This document shows, piece by piece, positions 33,390 through 47,392 of a stretch of DNA of 64,000 bases. The stretch is from Porpolomopsis calyptriformis (Eukaryota; Basidiomycota; Agaricomycetes; Agaricales; Hygrophoraceae): contig OX621166.1 in the NCBI GenBank assembly GCA_951640195.1, forward strand, positions 1,232,501-1,296,500. The letters are read 5' to 3'. Numbering within the stretch: the stretch's first letter is position 1; each line of letters starts with the position of its first letter. The notes under the pieces were generated by a model. The model ran no database searches. It saw only the letters and a program-made list of their open reading frames with translations, and was not told the DNA's origin. A program made the translations under genes and the position numbers.

Positions 33390-35789
33390 CCGGTAATTTT
33401 GTTCATCCATTACGACAACTGACGCTATGCAAACCATGGTGCTGAATACCACACTTCTCTGTTCCAATAGACATGATATATTTGATTTTCGTAGCCAAGT
33501 TGATATCCCCCTAAATCAAGATTTGGATATCGCAGCCGAACATATTGTACATCGATACGGGGATCGATCGCCGAGGGAACATTATAAAGTAAACATGGGG
33601 ATGGATCGTTGCTACTCTGTTTTATTATCACCGGAACTTTCCTGGGCGCCGAGCGCTGGGCACTTGGTAAAAGGCAAGAGGTGAACGAAATTTCACAATG
33701 GCTTTGCGCGAGCCTTTCTGTTACCCCACGGAGATGGAACGCTCGGGATTTTACAGTAGGTATCCAGTCTGTCATTGATGGTATGATTATCTGTATCAAG
33801 CCCGTTCCCAAACCACTCAAGCATCTTTTGCGTTATGCAGACACCGCCTGCAAAGCCAAGGGAAGCTGCGGTCAGAGTTGGATCCATAGTGTAAACTGCT
33901 TCTTACCGGAGTGTGCTACCTTCGCGTCTTCGTTTGCACCACCATCACCGGATCTGATACAAGAGGCTGATACAGAAGTTGAAAATACCCACTTCGTAAA
34001 TAAATAGCTGCATGAAGAGAAATCTGACCCACCTCCCACATATATCTCTATGCTCATGTGTTTTGCCCGTTGCCTTGCGGTATCTCTCCCCTCACCACAT
34101 CATTCCTTTAACAACAAAAGATCAGTGAGATTCCCCCTGGCCATCAGCGTGTTGGTTCCCCATATGGTTCTCCTGGTCAGCGAAAGCTCGCTTCAACCAA
34201 TCCAAGACGTCGGCCATGGCATGCCATACAAGCTGCAAGATTGTTAAAGCTTGGTTGGGTGATCGGCACCCTGATGGGTCTCCCGGCTCATTAGGATCAG
34301 CTGGAACAGTGTTCCGGCCTCACAATTCTGTCCTTCTGAGAAATAAATATAGCCAATCATTGAAGCTACGAGGCAGGGTTGGGTCACGAGGGCTCAACAC
34401 GCTCTCGTCGATTTTGCAAAGATGTACGAGGAGCAAGCACAGTGTAGTGAGACGGGACCATTGTTAAAGCAGGTCCAAATGAGTGGAGAGAAGCAACTGG
34501 GTACCGATCACCCGGTCACAGTCAGATCCATCCGTGATCGCGCGATATTCCATTGATTCGATGATGTAGAAAGGCCGTTCGCATTCTCTGCACCATTGTG
34601 GACCGTCTATTGTCACGATGTATCATAGAAGCGACACAGTTACTCCTGTTGTCTTTCCTTCTCGCACCCCTTGTGTCATGAATCGAATTGAATCGTGTAT
34701 CCAGGGTGGAGAATTCCTAGTAGCAGACCTGATTGGGGCAGAGGCAGTCCGATGGTTTCTGTAGCACAGCCCAAGAATTTGACGGGTGAGTTGGAATAAC
34801 AAAGAATGGAACCCTGGAAATATACGAACTTTTTGAGATCGGATGAAACGCTGCACAGGCGTCGGCTCATCGAGGAACAAAAGAATGTTTGAGTCTGCAG
34901 AGGCCAGGTTCAAAGGATGATGACGGCCGGTTGTTCTCTCCGCAATCGTCAGATCGTGTTCAGACACGATGGTATCACCCAGGCATTTACGGCGAGCTTG
35001 CTTCACGAACAATGTCACTTGAACAGAGACGAAAGACAAACGACCAACCTACCGGTGTAGCTTGACAGACATAGCATTATGCTGCTCCTATCAATACCTA
35101 CATCTTCAAGAATTTAAGGGAAGCTGAACCGTTACGGCAGGGCGGCTTTCTTGGCAGTGTCACAAGACGGCCTGGTTCACCGCTCATGATGAGCACTGGT
35201 AAACTTTTCATCCTGGATTCGGAAAGATCGCAGGTGACAAATTTTCTTCAAGCCCAGGAATTTTACTCACGGTGACATCTGCTGGCATGAGGAGGCCTGC
35301 GGAGGAACTACCATGAGCATGAGCACAACCTGATAGAATGTGAATGCACTCCTAATGTTTGCCTTATGTCCCCTGGCATGAACGGCTGTTCGAGTTACCT
35401 TGGTATTCCGATACCAGGTTGCGAGAGTCCAAGGTTTGGACTGTGATTTGTCGAGCTCTGTTTGGGGGCATCCAGGATGCCCCCTATTTCCAACTTCGAA
35501 CAACTCGCATCGTATCGAGAACCTCCTGCACACCGTTTCTGTTGTGTGTAACCCTGAATATAGCGGTGGTTTGCAAAGTTTGTTGTCATCACGAGATTGG
35601 ATAAATCCAAGTCATCTGGCCTTGGTTTGCAGTCGAAGCAGAGATGCCCGTCCATTTTAACCTTCATCCCAGTACTTGCATCGCAGAGTCCAATCCCTCT
35701 CTTTCGTCACTGCACACTGCATTCCAGTTACATTTGGCTAAGCTTCTGAATCCAATAAATATCCGAATTTGTTCGAAACTTATATCGCC
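33390..35789. other. Gene-poor spacer with NLR-type TPR relic
   Basis: 2.4 kb between noxR and the phospholipase gene. Apart from the TPR relic at 34252-34530 I recognise nothing. Reading frames of 60-140 codons occur on both strands, the longest at 34623-35039 (minus) and 33609-34007 (plus), without known motifs. Confidence 0.5.
34252..34530 (+). pseudogene. Relic of kinesin-light-chain-type TPR repeats
   Basis: LGDRHPD (from 34252) and LGTDHPVT (from 34507) lie 255 bases apart, about two 126-base TPR units. Between them are ALVDFAKMYEEQAQCSE and LLKQVQMSGEKQLG, which match the pattern LA-x2-Y-x2-QG...E-x2-LGxDHPxT of KLC-type TPRs found in fungal NB-ARC or patatin NLRs. Stops and frame breaks elsewhere mean it is not functional. 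Confidence 0.65.
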
Positions 35790-38700
35790 ATGGAAGATGT
35801 CACGGTGCCCCAATTGCTCCAGCAAGGGACACCCATGGCAAAGGTCTCAGCATTGAAGCAGAAAAAGTGCATCTTCCGGCTTGATCCTGATGCTGGACAA
35901 ATAACATGGGAGTCCAAAAAGCAAAGAAGCAGTGCGTTACGCTCACTTTCAGTTCTAATATCAGAATCTCTCATTCTACGAACCGTAGTCCCTCTTGAGG
36001 CTATCAAAGAGATCCGCTCCGGTTCTGACGCAAGAACTTGTTGCGAGCAGTTCAAGTTTGGGCCGGAATGCGAAGATCGATGGCTTACCATCATTTACAT
36101 ACTAGACGGGAACTACAAGACACTCCACGCAATCGCGCCGACAAAGGAAGTGCTTCAGATATGGGATACCACACTTCGCAAATTATACGTAATCCGTCAA
36201 ACTCTCATGAGTGGTCTGGGTAACTTTGAAATGAGGCAGGCCATTTGGGAAAAACAGTATTGGAAAGGCGCGGACAACAGTTTAGGCCACAAGTTGGATT
36301 TCGAAGAGGTGGAAAAGATGTGCAGACGCTTGAATGTTCACTCCTCCCCCGAGTCCCTACTACGACTTTTCAAGGTTAGTTTGCATCCCTACCTTAGGTA
36401 TGACCTTTGTTTTTTTTTGTCCGAATAGGCAGCAGATAAGCAGGCCCGGAACTTCCTTGATTTCAACGACTTTCGTTATTTCGTTAAACTCTTGAAAGAG
36501 CGTCCTGAAGTCGATGCATTGCACCATCAATTGTGCTCGGAGAACGGGGAATTCGACTTTCCTGCCTTTAAAAAGTTTATGTGTGACTTGCAAAAGGTTG
36601 CTGTCTTACTGGTCTTTCTGTATGTGTTACTGATGTACCTCTAGACTACCCTTGGTGAAGATGAATTGCGCCGCGTCTTTGCGAAGTATGCGTGTAACTC
36701 TTCCACTGTTCCGCCATCCAAAGACCTCAACCCGATCCTTACCGCTTCGCAAGACCTCACGCCCCCCGACCCCTCGCAACTTGAAGGCTCCATTTTAACC
36801 ATGGATGGCTTTACATCATATCTCTTGTCATCAGAGAATTCAGCGTTTGCAAGCCGGAATCAGAGAGTCTGCCACGACATGACGCGACCCCTGTCGGAAT
36901 ACTACATCTCCTCTTCACACAACACGTACCTTGTTGGGCATCAACTTGTGGGCGCCAGCACCGTGGAAGGCTATATCCGGGCTCTTTTACATGGTTGCCG
37001 CAGTGTTGAACGTGTGTTCACGCCAAGTTTTCAGCGTTTCGCCTCTGGACTAACAGTCCAAAACGATTGCAGTTGACATATATGACGGTGAGACTGAACC
37101 GGTTGTTTACCACGGCAAGACCCTCACCTCGAAGTTGTCGGTACGGGAAATCTGTCTCGCCATCGCAAAATACGCTTTCGTCACATCTCCATATCCTGTT
37201 ATTATCTCCGCCGAGATCCATTGTAGCCAAGCCCAGCAAGATATGATAGCGACCATTATGGCAGAAGTATTTGGAGATACTCTCGTTACCGCTCCTATTG
37301 AAGGACGCCCGAAGATTGATCAGTTGCCTAGCCCTGAACAACTTAAAGGAAGGGTCTTATTGAAGGTGCGCTTTCTGACATTTGTGAACGGTTAGTGTAT
37401 ACTTTCGATCTCCGTTAACAGGCAAAGAGTCTTTACACGTCAGAACATGAATCGATTCGAGACCAGGAACTCGTTTTGGACCCCGACTCTTCTACAACGG
37501 AAACATCCGATACGGATATCACCCACGAACTAGAACTAGATTGGCAGAAAGTACTGCAGCGCGAGGCCGAGGCCGTCAAAGGTGCATCATATCGCCATTC
37601 TCGCAGGTCTGTTGTTACTCAATCGAATCTTTAGAGATCAAGAACGAGTTTAATAAAGCGCGTACTCTCATCCAACGGGTTCGCCAACGTTCGTCGCTGT
37701 CTCTGGCCAAGGCACCCCAAGCCGACTCGGCCGAACCCCGCAAAGTGAAGATTTCCCTCAAGCTAGCATCCCTTTTAGTCTATACGGTTGGCGTTAAATG
37801 TCGTGGGATCAACAAGAAAGAGGCATATGCCCCCGAGCACGTATTTTCGCTTTCGGAGACAACCGCCAACAAAATTCTTAAGCAGACCATAATCGATCTA
37901 ATAAAACATAGCCGGAGGCATCTAGTCAGGATCTACCCGAAAGGCTTGAGGTTAAATTCGTCGAATTATGAGCCACACCGGTTTTGGTCAGCTGGTGCCC
38001 AACTTGTCGCCATCAACTGGCAGACATTTGGTGCGTTACTTTCTCATGAATAGTAAAGCTAATCCAATCATGCCTTGCTTCAGACTTAGGCCACATGATT
38101 AACCACGCAATGTTCCAACGAAACGGACGCTCGGGTTACGTTCTCAAGCCACTAGCTTTGAGAGCGCCCGACAAGGAACTCTTGGCTAAGCGTATTTCAT
38201 ATATGTTTGACTTGACAGTGAGTGCTCAATTATATTTATTATTCCATAATCGAGATTACTGAATTCTTGCAAAGATAATCTCGGCACAGCAGTTGCCAAG
38301 ACCTAAAGATGCGAATGGTCGCGAGATCAACGACAAGTCGGTTGTCGATCCATTTGTCGAGGTCAGCCTACACATCCCTGACTGGTACTCTTCTATCCCC
38401 CATCATCATCATCCTATCGCCGCTGCACCTGGACCAAAATTCTCGGCACCTTCGAGTACACTACCGACCTGTTCCACTCCAGCAAGGACAGTTCTTTCAC
38501 GTACGTCATCTGTGAGGAACAATGGGTTCAATCCTGTGTGGGAAGAGGATCTTTGCCTTCCGTTTGACTGTGTTGGAGATATGCTGGATCTGATATTTGT
38601 CAAGTTTGCGGTTAAGCAGGAGGACAAAGTGGATAGCGAGCCGCTAGCCGTCTACTGTACTTCTCTTGGAAGCTTGGAACATGGTGAGACGTCTCCGACA

Positions 38701-38831
38701 TCGGGCATGCTCTTTTCACCTATATATTATTCACCGCAACAGGTTACCGACATCTCCCACTTCACGACTCCCAGCTTTCGCAATACCTGTTTTCGACACT
38801 TTTTGTTTGGATTTCTATTCGCGAGGTTTAA
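35790..38831 (+). CDS. PLC1: Phosphoinositide-specific phospholipase C (PLC-delta type)
   Basis: Hydrolyses PIP2 to DAG and IP3. ATG 35790 ([15 protein letters not shown]) begins a PH-like domain (about residues 20-140, with [15 protein letters not shown]), then an EF-hand-like region with [11 protein letters not shown]. The catalytic X domain has [14 protein letters not shown] and, after an intron, [19 protein letters not shown], giving the two catalytic histidines and the acidic calcium ligands. The Y domain includes [21 protein letters not shown] and [13 protein letters not shown]2 domain follows ([26 protein letters not shown]) and ends [20 protein letters not shown] then REV. Its length and order match fungal PLC1. 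At least nine introns. It is convergent with the MAPK gene. Confidence 0.92.
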
Positions 38832-39150
38832 GGAAATACATGTCTGCAACGTATGAGAGTCGCAATGTTATCTTTTCTATCTTGGTATGCGCGGCTGGCT
38901 TAAAAGACAGAGTGAACCTTCTTCGATACCAATCATCTACGTCCGGTCCTCATGATGCTCGCTGGATGCAGATTAAATATCAATCGATCAAATTTCGACA
39001 GGAAAACGAGCTTTACTTTGGAAGACGACAAATCTCCGGGCCTACATTTATATGTATACATAGGTCAAACATACTAGATTCCATCATACATGCTGTACGA
39101 GAGCACAGAACGATATGCACATCCCTACCCTTCATTACCCTGATGCCTTA
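38832..39150. other. Spacer between convergent PLC and MAPK genes
   Basis: About 320 bases between the two 3' ends. Only short overlapping frames; nothing recognised. Confidence 0.5.
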
Positions 39151-41045
<1,895 letters not shown>

Positions 41046-41261
41046 GGTACGGCAACAAAGAGAAAGAAAGTGATATCTAGATCACATCTATTTTGGGCGC
41101 GTGACCTATCTGGGCGCTCAGCGTCATTTCGATTGAATTTATTATCATAAAGTCCCAGCTCTCGAAAAGTAGTAGAACATGGCGTCAGGTCGTGAGGGAA
41201 GAAACATTAAACAGATATCAGATCAAGTCGTAATAGATCGTAATCAGATTGGGTGGTAAAT

Positions 41262-44200
41262 TCATCTTCTGCGCGTTGCAGAGGGATAGTCTGGACCTTT
41301 ATTCGAATCTCTGCCAATGGGTACGCGCGCTCGGCCATCAGGATGCCCTTTAGCTAGAGGACTCTGTCCTGTAGGGTTCGGTGGTGGTGGTGCGGCAAGT
41401 AGTGGGGGCATGACAGCTACTCTTGGTATATGGGGGGAGCGGCCAGGCCGACTATTGGGGATCAAGTATCGCGAGGTATTTGTACTGGTCTGTAGCGAGG
41501 TTGGACTTGTATGCGAGGCCATTCCAATGGTGTCGTGGTATTCTATCGGCCGGTGGACCGTCCGATTGTGCGAATCCGTCGGCATTGGAACAGAAGGCTG
41601 CAGAGATCCAGACATCCGGCGGTTGGTAGGGTAGGGTGTATAGGAGCGTTTAGGTGGTACGGAGGGTGATAAGGGTGATAAAGGAGCTTGTCGAGGTCTC
41701 CTGGGTAAGCTACTGCGGTGGGAGATGCGTGGTTTGGGAGATGCGATAGACATGGAAGAATCGGGGCTTGACGGTTGAGATCGGTGAAGGAAACTGGCGC
41801 TCTGGTGTGCGTGGTAAATATCACTCGAGGAGGGTGTATCGCCAGTAATAGCTGGATCTGAACTTTGGGTGTTAGGGATGTCCGAAGGAGTTGGCGGAGG
41901 GAGAGGGGGGTTGTGGAATGCTGACTCTCGGCGATGAGAGGATCTTCGAGGCTTCAGCTCTTCGGGGGCTTCTCGGTTCGTGGATTTTGGAGGCACCGGA
42001 GGTGGTGAAGGTTGGGGTGGATCATTGTCCTGTGTAACGGTGGCGACAGCTCCTTCTAACCGAGGGGATATCTCCTGATCCTCTACCTGAATATGCCCGA
42101 TTTCAGACTTATAGAAATTACCTGGGGAAACGACTGCGGTCTTCGGAGCCAGTGGTTGAGAGAAAACGAGACCAGCAAGTGGGGCAGAAGCGGAAATCGG
42201 ACTAGATATTCCTAACTCGCTGGTGAGATCGTGATCTGTGGTGCTCGGGGCAAATACATTGTCAAGGCGGATGGGGGAATAAGGAATCAAGGGAGATGAA
42301 GGCAATCGTTTAGAAGCAGCCACAGCCAAGTCAGGAGGGTGTCGATCCAGGCCCGCGGCTTGGTGATTAAGAGAGACAGGAGGTATGCTAATGAGGTCTC
42401 TGCCTGTCTGTGATTCTTCATGAGGTACGGGAAGTTGGTTCTGCGTTTGACCTTGGACAGAGTTGCTCGACTGTCTGTAACGTTGGGTGCGGTAGGTGCG
42501 TATGGCCGACGGTGGTGGCGGCTCGTCGTAGTCGTAACCAGACAAAAGAGACCTGGGGTCTACATTCACAGGCGGCCGCCGTGAGCGGGATCGGCGTTTC
42601 GAGGGGATCGGTGTCAATCTGGAGCCTTCATTTTCAGCACCTGATTGAGAAACACGTTGGTATAGACCACGCCACCAAGAAGACTGGGCCCTGTGCTTTG
42701 AAACGGGTTCGACTGTGTTATGATACCCGTCGGCTCGAGGTTCCCGATAAAGAATATCTATCATCAGATCAACAACAAAGTGGGGAAAGAAATAAAAAGC
42801 ACCAGCCTGAGTTAAAACCTCTTTTGTGAAGCTCCTTCTCGATCGCCTGGCCTAGTCCATCACTTTTCTCTCGCCTCGCATATCCTAGTCCATACACGTA
42901 ATTATCCCCTAGACCTAACCACTGTCGTTCCCCTTCAATATCCACATCAACGGTCTCTACGACCTCCACCTCTAATCTACGTGCCTCCCTCTGTGGATTC
43001 GCGTTCGCCTGAGGTACAAGGAAATGTCGGTTCTTTCCAAAAGCCTCCTCCAGATAGGCAGCGCGTCTAGCGCCTCTGTCGGGCCTTGGTTCATGACCAC
43101 GCCATCGATCAAAGACATAGATGGCTCCTGCTGTTATCTCGCGAATGGTCTCACGGAAGTCAAAGGACTGTCCAAGAGAACGCCAGCGTGAAGTGCGTGA
43201 AGATTGGGAGTTGAGAACGGGGCGGTAGGGCTTGTAAGAGAAAGCCTTAATATGTATGAATGCGAAGATCCTAGAGGAAGATTAGAATGTAGACATAATG
43301 TTGGGAGGTTTCCACAAACATCATTTCCAATGTTTCAATTAGAGCACCGAAGCCAGTGACGATGTCATCCGCAGTCATATACCGAGTCTATTGCTCCAGA
43401 GGTAAATAAATATCTGTCTGTAATGGCGCATCGCTCACGTCTTTTATCACACCAAATGCGCCGAGCAACCCGAGGAGGGTCGCTTGCCAGAACGTGAGGA
43501 ACACTGATGTCGCAGATAGTCAATGCGCACAAAGTGAGCAGGATTTTGAGACACGTGTTTAGTAAACACAAACCAATGGTTTTAATGGAAAATAGCTTGA
43601 GTAGAGGTTTATGAGGCGCCAGATATGTCGCGACGAGGACATAGAGTTGAATCAGACAGAACATGGCAATAGAAACAGAGATGGAGACCACAACAGTGAT
43701 CTGACAGAGAATTAGTTTTATAGCTGATAATCCTGTATAAACTTACGTAGGCGTGTCCCCATCGAGGCGACCACGAATCTTCACAGTAAAGTCCCATGTA
43801 GTTCAATATAACCGCTGCCAGAGTTGTTCTAGTGAAGGCAAAACCTAATAGTCAGAGGGAATTCTATCAATCCGATTTAGAAAAAGCCTACATCGGTCTA
43901 ATGACACAATACTGGAGTATGCCCCATTTCATCAACTGCAAAAAGTACAGGCCGTCCTAAGAGGCAACTTGAGAATAACATAAATTTGGAAAAAGGCGGT
44001 AGCCGGATCACCTCCGGTTTCCATTTAACAAAGCCCAACGGGAAGATCCATTTGCCTTCTGCTCCACCTTTCCTGCGTGCCTCTCTATCAGCCTGGTGCG
44101 ACAAACCGGCCTTGATGAATATCGCTTTCTGCTGGTCTGGGTCAGGCGAGAGGTATGTGAGTAAGAGATAAAAGAACGCCGTTAAGGCAGTAGATTCATA

Positions 44201-44772
44201 GCAATCGCGGATCAAAAGGAGTGGAGTATGATGGTTCTGGAGAATGGAAATCAGCGGGCGCATATCAATAAGGGGAAGTGATTTGCCCAAAATAGGTACG
44301 ACGCAAAGCTAATTGTCGCGTAGATGGGGACCATGAATAAAATCCGAACGATATCTATAGCGAGGGATAAATGTGGCTCTCGAATATGATCTTGCTTTTG
44401 CTCACATCTCTGTTCCCGCTTCTGCAATGGCACGGTATGAGCAATGAATAGTCAACATCGGAAATTGAAAACATACGTTGGTATACCATTGGAGATGCTT
44501 GTTGACCAGCCAAAAGGAAGTAATCGTTGCAACCATGGTAAAGAATGCAGTGATGATCCAGCCGACCTGTACCACAATTCTTTAAGAAACGTTTCCAAGA
44601 TGTGTAAATACTCGTCTCACATGGTGAGCTGGGTGGAACAAATTATAAGGGTGAGCGTAAAATAGACTAACAATCTAAGTGATTGACCTTGAAAGACGAT
44701 ATTGCCTTGTTGAAACAAAGGTGGACCACCATCCTGCGGCGCTATTTTGTTGAAACATCTTGCAAGAGTCAT
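41262..44772 (-). CDS. DUF300 / organic solute transporter Ost-alpha family membrane protein
   Basis: A seven-helix membrane protein of the TMEM184/Ost-alpha family, whose substrate in fungi is unknown. ATG 44772 (MTLARCFNKIAPQDGG) begins a gene with several introns. Membrane segments are seen as SLAIDIVRILFMVPIYATISF, TAFFYLLLTYLS, WGILQYCVIRPITTLAAVIL, SISVSIAMFCLIQLYVLVATYL and LLNTCLKILLTLCALTI. Family motifs include RDCYESTALTAF and the helix FIHIKAFSYKPYRP. A hydrophilic tail of about 500 residues (exon 41262-42764), rich in Ser, Pro and Arg and likely disordered, is longer than in many relatives. The final residues are SATRRR. The 5' part is inferred from exon fragments. Confidence 0.75.
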
Positions 44773-45014
44773 GGCTGACGCGCCTTGCGAAATCGAGGGA
44801 CCGTCCTTAAGAAATGAGTGTCGTAGCCAGTCGTCAACCGTTTGGTGACTGACGTTAATATTGAGCTGGGCTAGAGAGCATTACATCATCAGACATGGCC
44901 ACATTTGGTACTGCTACGTTGGCAAAAACATTTGCATGACAATTTGGCGACATCGCCACTGCTTTGGCTAAGCTTCGCAAACGTTCTCTATCGTTTAGCG
45001 TTGGAAGGATCGCC

Positions 45015-45994
45015 ATGGTTAATGTCCCCCGAGCCAGAGTGTTTGAGACAACATCAGAGATTCTCGCTTTTATCCATGAAGATTTTCTCCGTCGTCAGGC
45101 CAATGCGGCAAACGACATCTATGTTATATGGGACTGTGTGTCGACCACAGGCTTCTACTCTGCCGACCTGGAAAAACAGCGGAACAAGTGCGCATGCTTG
45201 ACTCTTTTATCATAAACTCGATGTACCCTACTTGTTGACTTACACGAAGGTGGTTAGACGCAGCATACGATGGCGATTGGGATACTATGTTCCAGATCGC
45301 CGTACGTACGTCGTGGGATGATGACATGGGGACATTCGTGAATTCCACACGGTTGTCAAATCCGGGTGCAGGGGACAGGGATGTTTCTGCAAGAGAGTCG
45401 TCGGGGCACACAGCACTCCACCGGGCGGCGTGGCATGGTGCACCAGTTGAGATCGTCCAAGGGCTTATTGAGTTTGGAGCGTCGTGTGTGTTCATATCCA
45501 TTACTACATACGCGGGTTCAGAAGCTTATCGTATCCACCCAGGTGGTATGCGAACGAGAGATGACAAGAAACAACGCCCCCTGGACATCGCGCGTGAAAA
45601 GGGCCACTCTCATCTTTACACTATTCTCTCACCCAACCGTATTCCAGAGGTCTCTGACGCGGATCTGGCGCAAGTGGAAGCCCACTTTCACGCCGTAATC
45701 CTGGATGAGGCGAAAAATATTTTCAACCCCGAGTCCATGTGGCTCCCGGACTTGGGATTGTTGCGTGACAAATCATGCGTATTAATCCAGGTTCCTGGGA
45801 TGTATGGGGTGCGTGGGGGATTGCCGTCCTTTTTTTACCATTATTATAATCTTTTTTCATCCCAGGGTTTCAAATTTTGGTGGGAAGATGGCCATTTAGT
45901 CTCGGAATCGTCTTCCCGGGTAGTGGGAGGATCTGGAAGAATGAATCACATCACTCCTAGTGGGAGCAAACTCGTAGCAGAGGGCTGGGGCTGA
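45015..45994 (+). CDS. Ankyrin-repeat-containing protein, start uncertain
   Basis: The exons MVNVPRARVFETTSEILAF (ATG 45015) and, after a short intron with an acceptor at about 45,253, WLDAAYDGDWDTMFQIAVR join in frame. An ankyrin unit follows (GHTALHRAAWHGAPVEIVQGLI) with a second one split by an intron, DKKQRPLDIAREKGHSHLYTIL. The C-terminal region (VEAHFHAVILDEAKNIF, MWLPDLGLLRDK) and the last exon, starting GFKFWWEDGHLV and ending EGWG, complete it. Two or three introns. Codons upstream of 45015 stay open back to 44,938 with no better ATG, so the start could lie further upstream through another intron. Such proteins usually mediate protein binding; no partner can be named. Confidence 0.6.
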
Positions 45995-46159
45995 GGGGAG
46001 TTGTATTTGCATGTCATTTTTTCGTATGGAAGGTAGGATGACTCTCATGCGAGAGGAGTCTTAGTTACCGCTCCCACCTTTCTCACTCGCACTCCCTCCT
46101 TGCCATCTGACGCTCTTCTCTGTACACCAAATAGCTTACAAATAATATGGCATGATCGA

Positions 46160-46167
46160 TCACGTGA
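46160..46167. promoter_or_regulatory. TCACGTGA palindrome upstream of the thioredoxin gene
   Basis: An 8-bp palindrome containing the CACGTG E-box, 25 bases before ATG 46192. Recognised in fungi by Cbf1-like bHLH factors. The same 8-mer occurs upstream of three sites near other genes in this window. Confidence 0.55.
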
Positions 46168-46191
46168 TAACGCGACTGTATCCGCAAAAGC

Positions 46192-47011
46192 ATGGTGAAA
46201 GAAATCGAGTCTTTTGAAGAGTTTCAAGCACTTGTGAGCATCATTTCAATCCACGATAGTCTCTCACAGACACCCCTGTCTTCAGATCCAGTGCGGGAAA
46301 GTCATCATTTTTTACTTTTGGGCCACCTGGTGCGGGCCATGCAAACTGCTCACGCCCCTCTTCGAGAAATTTGCGAAAGAGACGACTTCCTCTACGTCGC
46401 AGATCGAATTTTACAGGGTCAATATTGACGAATACGGAGATGTCGGGAAGGCGGCCCAGGTCAAGAGTGTGAGCTTGTTCTTGCTTTCAGTTTCTGCACG
46501 TTATCCTGACACATGATGCCCATAGATGCCGACCATCGTAATGTATAAGGACGCAGAGAGGCTTGACGGTTTCATTGGTGCCATTCCCCGCAAACTCGAC
46601 GTGCGTTCTGGTTCCATTCTGTTTGGCCTGTCTAGTAACTGTTCATCTCTCTCGTGCCAGGCTCTCATCACGAAGGCCATCAGTTTGACCAAACTTCAGC
46701 AGCCCGAAAATCAGCAGCCCGAACCTCGACTACCGGAGGCTCAACAACTCGAGGCTCAACTACCCCAAACCCAACAAGTTGAAGTACAACATGAGGTTGA
46801 AGCACAACAACCCGAACCTCAAGTACAACAATCCGAACCCGAAGTAAAAAAATCCGACGCTGACGTAGAAGAACCCGAAACTGGGACCCAACAACCTGGC
46901 TCTCAGCACCTCGAAGATCGGCACCCAGACACTCAACAACCTGACGCCCCTCAATCTAACACTCAACAACTTGAAGCTGAAAAACCCATACCTCTACCTG
47001 AAACGGAATAG
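46192..47011 (+). CDS. Thioredoxin with a long Gln/Glu/Pro repeat tail (216 aa)
   Basis: Exons 46192-46233, 46286-46468, 46526-46600 and 46661-47011 join in frame with GT...AG introns. Residues 1-100 are a thioredoxin: the active site FWATWCGPCKLL, FYRVNIDEYGDV, then SMPTIVMYKDAERLDGFIG with the cis-proline of MPT. From about residue 112 a tail of roughly 100 residues is made of Gln-, Glu- and Pro-rich words of about ten residues (QQPENQQPEP, LEAQLPQTQQ, VEAQQPEPQV, ending IPLPETE). The DNA of the tail repeats with a period near 30 bases. Both cysteines are present, so the disulphide-reducing activity is likely; the tail is unusual and could be expanding by replication slippage. Confidence 0.85.
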
Positions 47012-47392
47012 GGACCAAGGGTGTGGTGACATTATAGAGCCTGTTGGCAGAGCGGAAGTCAGGTAGAAACATGTAGTACATCTTTTTTTGGACGAAAAGT
47101 GTCCTTCATAACAACCCAATCGGGTCAGAGAAGTATCCAGTAACCATATTTCAGGTTTGCAACAGACCACCTATCTGTGTCCGAAGTATGGGTCATAACG
47201 CCTCATAAGATCTGTCTTGACATGCTGTCTGCATTCTGCAAAGCACCCAAGGACTGTCTCCCCAGGTGTGGCGAAACAATAAATTTTACTGTGCCGATCA
47301 TGAATCTAGGACGAAATCTTTGTTCTCATACCATTTGGGGGCCCACCGGGTGAGAATTGCGATGGGATCAGTGCAAAAGTTGTTTCAGCCTA
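47012..47392. other. Spacer, nothing recognised
   Basis: About 380 bases between the thioredoxin stop and the next gene; presumably the promoter of the vWA gene. No motif identified. Confidence 0.5.
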
